From Prevotella sp. (lineage in GTDB: Bacteria > Bacteroidota > Bacteroidia > Bacteroidales > Bacteroidaceae), in contig JAFLSH010000112.1 of the NCBI GenBank assembly GCA_022511055.1, forward strand, positions 1 to 9,448: a DNA stretch of 9,448 bases, written 5' to 3'. Made by a program: the position numbers and the translations under genes. The first letter of the stretch is position 1, and every line of letters starts with the position of its first letter. This document shows, piece after piece, positions 1 to 6,502 of the stretch. The notes beneath the pieces were generated by a model. It saw nothing but the letters and a program-made list of their open reading frames with translations. It was not told the origin of the DNA and made no database searches.

Positions 1-36
1 CATTACTCTCGATATATGCAAATAAAACGCAGTTTT

Positions 37-67
37 TTTGGCATTTCGTGGATTTTTTGTACCTTTG
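37..67 (+). promoter_or_regulatory. Bacteroidota-type promoter of trpS
   Basis: A TACCTTTG -7 element lies at 60-67, with a TTTG at 37-40 exactly 19 bp upstream, matching the Bacteroidota consensus (TTTG, about 19-21 bp, TAnnTTTG). Transcription would start near 73-75, giving a leader of only about 20 nt before the trpS ATG at 95. That leaves no room for a tryptophan attenuator or T-box. Confidence 0.85.
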
Positions 68-94
68 CACACAAATTTGAAAACAGAACGAAAA

Positions 95-1186
95 ATGGGA
101 AAAGTAATACTTACCGGCGACCGCCCTACGGGCAAGCTGCACCTGGGCCACTACGTGGGCTCGCTGCGCCGCCGCGTGGAGCTGCAAAACGCAGGCGACT
201 ATGACCGCATGTTTGTGTTCATGGCCGATGTACAGGCACTGACAGACAATGCCGATAACCCCGAGAAGATAAGGCAGAACATCGTCAACGTGGCGCTCGA
301 CTATCTGGCCGCCGGGCTGGACCCCGAGAAATGCACCATCTTCATACAGAGTCAGATAGCCGAGCTGGCCGAGCTGACCACCTACCTGATGAATCTCATC
401 ACCGTGAGCCGCGTACAGCGCAACCCAACGGTGAAGACGGAAATCAAGATGCGCAACTTCGAGGCCAACATCCCCCTGGGCTTCTTCTGCTACCCTGTGT
501 CGCAGGCGGCTGACATCACGCTGTTCAAGTCGACCACCGTGCCCGTCGGCGAAGACCAGGAGCCCATGCTCGAAGTGACCCGCGAGCTGGTGCGCCGCTT
601 CAACCAGACCTATGCCGAGGTGCTGGTCGAGCCAAACATCATGCTGCCCGAGAACTTGTCGGCGCGCCGCCTGCCCGGAACTGACGGTAAGGAGAAGATG
701 TCGAAGAGCCTGGGCAACTGCATCTACCTGTCTGACTCGGCCGATGAGGTGTGGCAGAAGGTGCGCTCAATGTACACTGACCCCACCCACCTGAACGTCT
801 CAGACCCCGGCCACGTCGAGGGCAATGCCGTGTTTACCTACCTTGATGCCTTCTCGTGCGACCAGGATTTCGCCGACTTCTGGCCTGAGTACCAGAACTT
901 AGACGAGCTGAAGGCGCACTACACCCGCGGCGGACTGGGCGACATGAAGTGCAAGAAGTTCCTGAACGAAGTGCTGAACAAGTTCCTGGAGCCCATGCGC
1001 CAGCGCCGCCACGAGCTGGAACAGGATATCCCCGAGATATACAACATACTGCGGAAGGGCACCGAGCAGGCCCGTGAGGTGGGCGCGCAGACCATGAGCG
1101 AGGTGCGCCGCGCCATGCAGATAGACTATTTCAACGACACGGAACTCATTCGCCAGCAGACAGAGATGTTTCGCGGCAAGGAGTAG
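95..1186 (+). CDS. trpS: Tryptophan--tRNA ligase (TrpRS)
   Basis: This encodes a cytoplasmic class I aminoacyl-tRNA synthetase of 363 residues that charges tRNA-Trp with tryptophan using ATP. The HIGH-type signature is HLGH at residues 16-19, preceded by the typical DRPTGKL. The second signature, KMSKS, is intact at residues 201-205. Between them are the characteristic FFCYPVSQAADI and VGEDQEPMLE segments of the tryptophan/ATP pocket. I chose the ATG at 95. The reading frame is open back to an ATG at 38, but the promoter -7 element (60-67) lies inside that extension. The gene is followed 17 nt later by a Fur-family gene on the same strand with no visible terminator, so co-transcription is likely. 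Nothing appears truncated. Confidence 0.97.
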   Translation: MGKVILTGDRPTGKLHLGHYVGSLRRRVELQNAGDYDRMFVFMADVQALTDNADNPEKIRQNIVNVALDYLAAGLDPEKCTIFIQSQIAELAELTTYLMNLITVSRVQRNPTVKTEIKMRNFEANIPLGFFCYPVSQAADITLFKSTTVPVGEDQEPMLEVTRELVRRFNQTYAEVLVEPNIMLPENLSARRLPGTDGKEKMSKSLGNCIYLSDSADEVWQKVRSMYTDPTHLNVSDPGHVEGNAVFTYLDAFSCDQDFADFWPEYQNLDELKAHYTRGGLGDMKCKKFLNEVLNKFLEPMRQRRHELEQDIPEIYNILRKGTEQAREVGAQTMSEVRRAMQIDYFNDTELIRQQTEMFRGKE

Positions 1187-1203
1187 GTGGCGGCAGCGGC
1201 GGC

Positions 1204-1623
1204 ATGAGCAGTGAGGAGTGCATAGCGCTATTGGAGCGGCACGGCATCAAGCCGACTGCCAACCGCATCGTGGTGGCCAGGGCGCTGGCGCAGGCCGAGC
1301 GCCCCATGTCGCTGACCGAGCTGGAGTACAAGATTCTGTCGATAGACAAGTCGGGCGTGTTCCGCGCCTTGTCGCTCTTCAGGGAGCGCCACCTGGTACA
1401 CGTTCTGGAAGACGGGGGCGATGGTGTGCGCTACGAGCTGTGCCACAGCCACGGCACCCACCGGCAAGATGATGACCAGCACGTGCATTTCTACTGCGAG
1501 AAGTGCCAGAAGACGTTCTGCCTGTCAGACAGGCCCATACCTGCCGTCGAGCTGCCTGAGGGCTACGAGATGGTGAGTGTCAACTACATGGTGAAGGGCA
1601 TCTGCCCGGCATGCCGCAAGTGA
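1204..1623 (+). CDS. Fur-family transcriptional repressor
   Basis: The 139-residue product has the Fur/Zur/PerR layout: an N-terminal winged helix (about residues 5-75; GIKPTANRIVVARAL resembles the first helices, KSGVFRALSLF the recognition helix) and a C-terminal dimerisation and metal-binding domain. Metal ligands are visible: His93 and His95 in QHVHFYC, and two CxxC pairs at Cys98/Cys101 and Cys134/Cys137, the usual structural zinc site. It is probably a metal-dependent DNA-binding repressor. The sequence does not decide between iron, zinc and peroxide sensing, so no symbol is given. The start follows the trpS stop by 17 nt and has no Shine-Dalgarno sequence, only a GC-rich GGCGGC stretch. 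The TGA at 1621-1623 is followed 47 nt later by the CoA-transferase gene. Confidence 0.9.
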   Translation: MSSEECIALLERHGIKPTANRIVVARALAQAERPMSLTELEYKILSIDKSGVFRALSLFRERHLVHVLEDGGDGVRYELCHSHGTHRQDDDQHVHFYCEKCQKTFCLSDRPIPAVELPEGYEMVSVNYMVKGICPACRK

Positions 1624-1670
1624 ACGGAAGTAAACAGAAAACAGAAAAAAATAGTAAACATCAAGAGATT

Positions 1671-3173
1671 ATGTATGCACGAATGACCGCTGCCGAGGCA
1701 GCAGCACTGATTAAGAATGGCGAGCAAATCGCCATGAGTGGCTTTACACCCGCCGGTGTGGCCAAGGCAACAACCAAGGAGCTGGCAAAGATTGCCCTGG
1801 CCGAGCATGAGGCCGGCCGTGAGTTCAAGGTGGCCATCTACACCGGGGCTTCTACGGGCCAGTCGACCGATGGTGACCTGGCCAACGCGCAGGCCATCAA
1901 GTACCGCGCGCCCTACACCACCAACTCTGACTTCCGCAAGCACGTCAACCAGGGCGAGATTCCCTACAACGACCTGCACCTGAGCCACATGGCACAGGAG
2001 CTGCGCTACGGCTTCTACGGCGACATAGACTGGGCCATCCTTGAGGTGTGCGACATCGAAGAGGCGGGCAACGACTACCATGTCTACCTGACTGCCGCCG
2101 GCGGCATCTCGCCAACGGCTGCCCGGCTGGCCAAGCGCGTGATTCTGGAGCTGAACGCCTTCCACAATCCCAACGCGAAGTTCATACATGACGTGTATGA
2201 GCCGCTCGACCCGCCTTACCGCAAGGCAATCCCCATCGAGCGCGTGAGCGACCGCATCGGCACGCCCTACATCGCCATTCCGAAGGAGAAGGTGGTGGGC
2301 GTTGTGGAGTGCAACATCCCTGATGAGGCCCGCGCCTTCAAGGACTCTGACCCCGTGACCGACAAGATTGGCTACCTGACAGCCGAGTTCCTGGTCGATG
2401 AGCTGCACAAGGGCCGCATACCCAAGGAGTTCCTGCCCTTGCAGAGCGGTGTGGGCTCAACGGCCAACGCCATTCTCGGCGCGCTGGGCGAAGACAAGCA
2501 CGTGCCCGACTTCAATATCTATACCGAAGTGATTCAGAACTCGGTCATTGACATGATGCTCAACGGCCGCGTCAAGGATGCCTCGGCCTGCTCGCTGACC
2601 GTGTCCAACGACTGTCTGATGCAGGTCTATGACCACATGGACTACTTCAAAGACCACCTGACCCTGCGCCAGAGCGAGATTTCGAACTCGCCGGAGATTA
2701 TCCGCCGGCTCGGTGTCATTGCCATCAACACGGCCATCGAGGTAGACCTGTACGGCAACGTCAACTCCACGCACATCAGCGGCACGAAGATGATGAACGG
2801 CATCGGCGGCTCGGGCGATTTCATCCGCAACGCCTATCTGAGCATCTTCACCTGCCCGTCTGTGGCCAAGGGCGGCCTGATTTCGAGCATCGTTCCCTTC
2901 GTGACCCATCAGGACTCCTCGGAGCATGATGTAAATATCGTGGTGACAGAGCAGGGTATCGCCGACTTGCGCGGCAAGAGCCCCGCACAGCGCGCGGAAC
3001 TCATCATCGAAAACTGCGCACACCCCGACTACAAGCAGCTGCTCTGGGACTACCTGAAGATAGCCAAGGGCGGCCACACGCGCCACAACCTGCCTGCCGC
3101 CTTTGCCATGCACGATACGCTGGCACGGAAGGGCGATATGCACCTGACAGACTTCGCGGAGTACGTGAAATAA
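1671..3173 (+). CDS. Acetyl-CoA hydrolase/transferase family; likely succinyl-CoA:acetate CoA-transferase
   Basis: The 500-residue product belongs to the Cat1/AarC/Ach1 family of class I CoA-transferases. These move CoA between short-chain acids such as succinate, acetate and propionate, through a glutamyl-CoA intermediate. The candidate catalytic glutamate is Glu286 in the TEVIQNSV motif. The family glycine-rich loop GIGGSGDF is at residues 377-384, and GVGSTANAILGAL precedes the active site. Length and motif spacing match AarC-type enzymes. In Bacteroidales such an enzyme would serve succinate/propionate and acetate fermentation, but the exact acid pair cannot be read from sequence. I chose the ATG at 1671 over an upstream in-frame ATG at 1611, because 1611 lies inside the fur-family gene and the 1624-1670 leader is A-rich, as is normal in this phylum. 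No TAnnTTTG box lies between the two genes, so read-through from trpS is likely. Confidence 0.92.
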   Translation: MYARMTAAEAAALIKNGEQIAMSGFTPAGVAKATTKELAKIALAEHEAGREFKVAIYTGASTGQSTDGDLANAQAIKYRAPYTTNSDFRKHVNQGEIPYNDLHLSHMAQELRYGFYGDIDWAILEVCDIEEAGNDYHVYLTAAGGISPTAARLAKRVILELNAFHNPNAKFIHDVYEPLDPPYRKAIPIERVSDRIGTPYIAIPKEKVVGVVECNIPDEARAFKDSDPVTDKIGYLTAEFLVDELHKGRIPKEFLPLQSGVGSTANAILGALGEDKHVPDFNIYTEVIQNSVIDMMLNGRVKDASACSLTVSNDCLMQVYDHMDYFKDHLTLRQSEISNSPEIIRRLGVIAINTAIEVDLYGNVNSTHISGTKMMNGIGGSGDFIRNAYLSIFTCPSVAKGGLISSIVPFVTHQDSSEHDVNIVVTEQGIADLRGKSPAQRAELIIENCAHPDYKQLLWDYLKIAKGGHTRHNLPAAFAMHDTLARKGDMHLTDFAEYVK

Positions 3174-3177
3174 GAAT

Positions 3178-3220
3178 AAAGCGAAAAGAAAATGGGGCGT
3201 GAGCCCCATTTTTTCGCTTT
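3178..3220 (+). terminator. Intrinsic terminator, probably bidirectional
   Basis: The inner stem AATGGGGC (3191-3198) pairs with GCCCCATT (3203-3210) around a GTGA loop. An outer stem AAAGCGAAAA (3178-3187) pairs perfectly with TTTTCGCTTT (3211-3220), with GAA bulged on one side. T-rich tracts occur in both reading directions. It sits 5 nt after the CoA-transferase stop and 8 nt from the end of the convergent minus-strand gene, so it probably ends both transcripts. Confidence 0.9.
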
Positions 3221-3227
3221 GTATGCC

Positions 3228-3833
3228 TTACTCCGCAGTGACTGTCTCTATCTGGTCGATGATTTCCTGGTACTGCCGCTGGGTCTTAATGTGTATCTTC
3301 AGGCCAACGGCCGCTCCAATAATGGCGGCGGTACACATTGCCACGGCAAATAGTTGGAATTCCTCGCCTGCCATCTGCTGATACTTGTCGTAGAGGAAAT
3401 AGGCTATCCAGAGCAGTGCGGCGGGAAAGCCTATGAATGTCCAGTTGCTGTCTAACTTCTTGGTGCGAGCCACCGTTTGCCGGACTTCAAGCAGGTTGCT
3501 GTCGAAAAGCCGGCTGTCGTGTATCTGCCGACTGAGGTGGAAGGTGTAGCCAATGACTGAAAGCATCAGGATACTCTCAAAAATCCAGACCCCAAGGGAA
3601 GAGCCGCCGAGTATGCAGAAAGCCCAATAGCCGTATGGAATGTTCAAGGCACAAATCAGGCAAATCCAGAAATACCGATTGGAGATATTGGTGGTGTTGC
3701 TGCGAAGTGATTTGCGCATCAGGCGCTCGTTCACTATCTCTTGTTTTTCCAGCTTCTTCTTCAGTGTCATCATCTGTAGGCGCATGTCCTCCAGCTGGCT
3801 GTCATCGAATCTTGTTTCAGAATGGTTGCTCAT
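3228..3833 (-). CDS. Coiled-coil protein with four membrane segments, encoded with an ECF sigma factor
   Basis: I do not recognise a named family for this 201-residue protein. Residues 1-50 are hydrophilic, and about 13-44 (LEDMRLQMMTLKKKLEKQ onward) look like a coiled coil. Four hydrophobic segments follow at about 54-75, 79-100, 131-149 and 159-180. A charged stretch (101-130) separates the two pairs, and a short amphipathic tail follows (181-201). There is no signal peptide. With an even number of segments, both ends probably face the cytoplasm. It starts 17 nt after the sigma-factor stop and is very likely translated from the same mRNA. The position and cytoplasmic coiled coil suggest a sigma-binding or anti-sigma role, but no HxxxCxxC zinc anti-sigma motif or FecR-like domain is seen, so that role is inference. 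Confidence 0.85.
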   Translation of the reverse strand: MSNHSETRFDDSQLEDMRLQMMTLKKKLEKQEIVNERLMRKSLRSNTTNISNRYFWICLICALNIPYGYWAFCILGGSSLGVWIFESILMLSVIGYTFHLSRQIHDSRLFDSNLLEVRQTVARTKKLDSNWTFIGFPAALLWIAYFLYDKYQQMAGEEFQLFAVAMCTAAIIGAAVGLKIHIKTQRQYQEIIDQIETVTAE

Positions 3834-3850
3834 AATGGTTCTTGCTTTTT

Positions 3851-4330
3851 TTAATCGTTTGACATTTGCTTTAGCTGCTCCTTAATCCTGAACAGGCGAA
3901 CACTGACATTCTTGGCGGTGATACCGACTATCTGGCCAATCTCTTCGTAGGAAAGCTCCTCGAGCCAGAGCAGCACAATGGCCCGGTCGAATGGCTGCAA
4001 CTTAGAGATGCGGCGGTGGAGCAGGTCCACCTGGCGCGTGTCTTCGTCACGGTCTTCAAAGAGGTTGATGTCCATGGTCAGCCGCACCGTGGCACTGCGC
4101 CGCCGCTTTCTGTCGAGCGAGATGCAGGTGTTAAGGCTGACACGGTAAATCCAAGTTCGAATGTCACTGCGATGCTCGAAGCGGCCGTAGCCTTTCCAGA
4201 GATTGACCAGCACCTCTTGGAACAGGTCGCTGACCTCATCGGCATCTTGCGAGAACATGTAGCACACGGTGTAGATGGTACTCTTATGTTCCGCGATGGT
4301 TTGCGCAAACTTTTCTTCTAATGCATTCAT
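3851..4330 (-). CDS. RNA polymerase ECF-type sigma-70 factor
   Basis: The 159-residue product has the two-domain ECF layout. Region 2 covers about residues 8-78: DLFQEVLVNLWK at 35-46 corresponds to the core-binding/-10 segment, and RTWIYRVSLNTCISLDRKRRR to region 2.3-2.4. A short linker (about 79-100) leads to region 4 (about 101-155), with the helix-turn-helix SYEEIGQIVGITAKNVSVRLFRIKE at 127-151. The length is normal and there is no C-terminal extension of the ECF41 kind. It would redirect RNA polymerase to a small regulon that is not identifiable here. It heads a two-gene unit with a membrane protein, suggesting a membrane signal. A housekeeping-type TACCTTTG box lies 45 nt upstream. I cannot place it in a numbered ECF group. 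Confidence 0.95.
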   Translation of the reverse strand: MNALEEKFAQTIAEHKSTIYTVCYMFSQDADEVSDLFQEVLVNLWKGYGRFEHRSDIRTWIYRVSLNTCISLDRKRRRSATVRLTMDINLFEDRDEDTRQVDLLHRRISKLQPFDRAIVLLWLEELSYEEIGQIVGITAKNVSVRLFRIKEQLKQMSND

Positions 4331-4374
4331 TGTCCTGTTGTCCTTTCTGGATTATTCTTGCCCATTAGACGAGG

Positions 4375-4382
4375 CAAAGGTA
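4375..4382 (-). promoter_or_regulatory. Promoter -7 element of the sigma/membrane-protein unit
   Basis: The minus strand reads TACCTTTG here, 45 nt before the sigma-factor ATG. The -33 position 19 bp upstream reads TGG (4402-4404), one mismatch from TTG. That -33 site lies in the loop of the inverted repeat at 4391-4418, so the promoter and the preceding operon's terminator are interleaved. Confidence 0.7.
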
Positions 4383-4390
4383 CGAAAAAC

Positions 4391-4418
4391 TACACGAAAA
4401 ACCATTTTTTTTCGTGTA
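4391..4418 (-). terminator. Candidate terminator or operator-like dyad
   Basis: A perfect 11-bp inverted repeat, TACACGAAAAA (4391-4401) and TTTTTCGTGTA (4408-4418), has a 6-nt loop. On the minus strand it is followed by G and five T residues, as in an intrinsic terminator, 32 nt after the stop of the PatB-like gene. The stem is AT-rich, so termination may be weak. Because it overlaps the upstream half of the sigma-factor promoter, an operator role is an alternative. Confidence 0.55.
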
Positions 4419-4450
4419 TGACTTGTCAGCAAAAGGTTTTCTGGGGAAAG

Positions 4451-5620
4451 TCAGACTGCCCGAGTGGCTGCGATTTCCTGTATGCCCTTCACCAGCCGGC
4501 GCAGACCTTCCGTCAGGCGGCTGCGGGGGCAGGCAATGTTAATGCGAATGAAGCCTTCGGTGCCGTACATGACTGAGCTGTTCACCCACACCTTGTGGTC
4601 GCTGAGCAGGCGGTCGGCCAGCGTGTCGGCACTGATGCCGAGCGGCCTGATGTCTACCCACACCAGGTATGTGCCCTCAAGCTCGGCTACGGGCAGCTGG
4701 GGCAGCTCGCCGGCAAAGGTCTGGCGCAGTGTGTCGTAGTTGCCCTTCAGATAGAGGCACAGCTCGTCTATCCAGTCTTCGCTCTCGTTGTAGGCGGCCT
4801 TCAGGGCTATCGGGCCAAACGGGTTGACATCGCAGACCTCGTTGATGTTAATGGCACGGTCAATGCGGCGGCGCAGCTGCGGGTCGGTGCAGATGATATT
4901 GGCTATCTGCAGCCCGGCCATGTTGAACGATTTCGAGGGGGAGTTCAGGATAATGGCATCGGCCGCCACCGTGGCCATGGGTACGAACTTATAGCCGGGC
5001 ATAATCAGCTCGCAGTGTATTTCGTCACTGACAATGGCTACCCCGTGGCGGTGGCAGATGTCGGCCATGCGGCCCAGCTCCTCGCGGGTCCACACTCTTC
5101 CCGTGGGGTTGTGCGGGTTGCAGAGCAGAAACACGGTGGTCTTCTCATCGGCGCACTTGCGCTCGAAGTCCTCCCAGTCAACGGCATAGGCCGTCTGGGC
5201 GGCAGGGATGCCAAGCTCGCAGCCCTGCACCTCGCAACCGTTGTTGCGGATGCTTGAGAAGAAGCAGTTGTAGGCGGGCGTGAGTGTCAGCACCCGCTCG
5301 CCGGGCATGGTCAGCGCCTTCAGTACGCATGACATGGCAGGCACTACGCCGCTGGTGTAGAGCATGTCTTCACGCCGGATAGTCCAGCCGTGGCGGCGCA
5401 GAAACCATGACTGCACGGCCTCGTAATAGTCGTTGTCAACCATGGTGTAGCCAAACACGCCGTGGGCTACCCGCTGCCTGAGTGCCTCTTGAATGGCGGG
5501 TGCTACGCGGAAGTCCATGTCGGCCACCCACAGGGGAATGACATCAGCCGAGGGGGCTTCATCCCATTTGTAGCTGCCCGTGCCGCGCCGCTCTATCAGT
5601 TCGTCGAAGTTGTATGCCAT
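4451..5620 (-). CDS. patB: MalY/PatB-family PLP-dependent C-S lyase / aminotransferase (putative cystathionine beta-lyase)
   Basis: This 389-residue fold-type I PLP enzyme probably cleaves the C-S bond of cystathionine or cysteine conjugates to pyruvate, ammonia and a thiol, as MalY and PatB do. The N-terminus is family-specific (RRGTGSYKWD; PLWVADMDF; HGVFGYTM). The cofactor site is complete: Asn171 in NPHNPTGR, Asp199 in SDEIHCEL, and Schiff-base Lys230 in SPSKSFNMAGLQ. Arg359 in FIRINIACPRSR is the likely substrate-carboxylate arginine. A plain aminotransferase activity cannot be excluded, so the symbol marks the family rather than proven function. It is the last gene of a probable yitT-DUF3737-patB operon, starting 11 nt after the DUF3737 stop behind a perfect AGGAGG. 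Confidence 0.9.
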   Translation of the reverse strand: MAYNFDELIERRGTGSYKWDEAPSADVIPLWVADMDFRVAPAIQEALRQRVAHGVFGYTMVDNDYYEAVQSWFLRRHGWTIRREDMLYTSGVVPAMSCVLKALTMPGERVLTLTPAYNCFFSSIRNNGCEVQGCELGIPAAQTAYAVDWEDFERKCADEKTTVFLLCNPHNPTGRVWTREELGRMADICHRHGVAIVSDEIHCELIMPGYKFVPMATVAADAIILNSPSKSFNMAGLQIANIICTDPQLRRRIDRAININEVCDVNPFGPIALKAAYNESEDWIDELCLYLKGNYDTLRQTFAGELPQLPVAELEGTYLVWVDIRPLGISADTLADRLLSDHKVWVNSSVMYGTEGFIRINIACPRSRLTEGLRRLVKGIQEIAATRAV

Positions 5621-5626
5621 ACATTG

Positions 5627-5632
5627 CCTCCT
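5627..5632 (-). promoter_or_regulatory. Perfect Shine-Dalgarno AGGAGG before patB
   Basis: The minus strand reads TAAGGAGG, so the stop codon of the DUF3737 gene runs into a consensus AGGAGG, 6 nt before the patB ATG. This is notable because Bacteroidota genes generally lack Shine-Dalgarno sites, and the other starts in this window have none as strong. It supports the ATG at 5620 and suggests translational reinitiation. Confidence 0.75.
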
Positions 5633-6483
5633 TATTTCGCTTGTCTCACTTCGATAACGCAGTTGTTCGGCTGCCGCACGTACTCGTCTATGGTGACAGA
5701 GCCAATGCTGTCGGCCACAATATGGCCGCTGGTGGGGTTCTTGATGTTCTCTATGTGGCCACGAATGTCAGCCTCAACCGTGGAGTACTCGAACACGCGG
5801 TCGCACGCGGCATCGAAGGTGCAGTTCTCAAGCACTAAGTTCTGAGTGTAGCAGAGCAGCTGCTCGCCGGCCAGGTGGCAGTTCACCAGCCGCACGTTCT
5901 TTGAGTGCCAGGCCAGGTACTCGCCATCGAGTACCGAGTCATATACGGTTATGTTCTCGCATTCCCAGAAGGAATCCTTGGTTACAATCTTGGCGTGATG
6001 CACCTCTACGTTCTTGCAATACTGGAACACGTACTTTGAGTCGCTTTCCAGACCGTCTACGTAGATGTTCTGAGAGAACATGAACGGATAGGTGCCATCG
6101 TGCAGCTTCACGTTCTTGAGCCGCAGCCCATCGACCTTCCAGAAGGTCTCATCGGCATCGGTTATCTCCACGTTCTCTAACTCCACGTTCTTCATTTCGC
6201 GGAAGAACTTCGGCCCGTCTATGCGTGAGTTCTTCATGACCAGGTCGTTGGTGTACCAGATGGCCGACCGCGAGCCCGGGGCAAAGTAGCAGTTCTCTAT
6301 CTTCGCTCCGTCAACGTGCCACCAGGGGTATTTGCCGTAGAACTTGCAGTCTTCTGCCTCCATGTTGCGGCACTGCTTGATGCCACTCTCGCCATCAGTG
6401 ATGGTAATGTTTTCCAATCTCAAGTCCTGCGAGCCAAACAAAGGCCGCTCGCCGCCAAACTGCTGGTCTTTAATCAGTTTCAT
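5632..6483 (-). CDS. DUF3737 family protein, predicted right-handed beta-helix
   Basis: The 283-residue product begins with a family-type start (FGGERPLFGSQDLRLENITI). It then shows about ten imperfect repeats of 20-23 residues built on a pattern like (K/E/Q)N(V/I)xLxNxxI, for example KNVELENVEI, DGLRLKNVKL, KNVEVHHAKI, ENITVYDSVL, KNVRLVNCHL and QNLVLENCTF. This spacing is typical of a parallel beta-helix. Aromatic residues recur at turns (Trp54-Trp55, FW and FMF positions). There is no signal peptide or membrane segment, so it is probably cytoplasmic. Biochemical function is unknown. It lies between a YitT-type membrane protein (19 nt upstream) and the PatB-like lyase (11 nt downstream) and is probably co-transcribed with both. 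Beta-helix folds often bind carbohydrate or act as scaffolds, but no catalytic residues can be assigned here. Confidence 0.88.
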   Translation of the reverse strand: MKLIKDQQFGGERPLFGSQDLRLENITITDGESGIKQCRNMEAEDCKFYGKYPWWHVDGAKIENCYFAPGSRSAIWYTNDLVMKNSRIDGPKFFREMKNVELENVEITDADETFWKVDGLRLKNVKLHDGTYPFMFSQNIYVDGLESDSKYVFQYCKNVEVHHAKIVTKDSFWECENITVYDSVLDGEYLAWHSKNVRLVNCHLAGEQLLCYTQNLVLENCTFDAACDRVFEYSTVEADIRGHIENIKNPTSGHIVADSIGSVTIDEYVRQPNNCVIEVRQAK

Positions 6484-6502
6484 TTGTATAAGTTCCTGTT
6501 AG

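Noticed and set aside
38..94. Upstream in-frame ATG extending trpS by 19 residues
   Set aside because: The promoter -7 element (60-67) lies inside this extension, and the peptide has no family similarity; the conserved start MGKVILTGDRPTG begins at 95.
1611..1670. Upstream ATG extending the CoA-transferase by 20 residues
   Set aside because: It starts inside the fur-family gene, and the added residues are lysine/asparagine-rich translation of an A-rich leader.
1584..2408. Long minus-strand open frame (274 codons) opposite the CoA-transferase
   Set aside because: It is antisense to a clear enzyme gene; the length reflects high third-position GC and the translation matches no family pattern.
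2457..3209. Minus-strand open frame (250 codons) opposite the CoA-transferase
   Set aside because: Shadow of the plus-strand gene; it starts within the intrinsic terminator hairpin.
4595..5257. Plus-strand open frame (220 codons) opposite patB
   Set aside because: Antisense shadow of a gene with all catalytic PLP residues intact.
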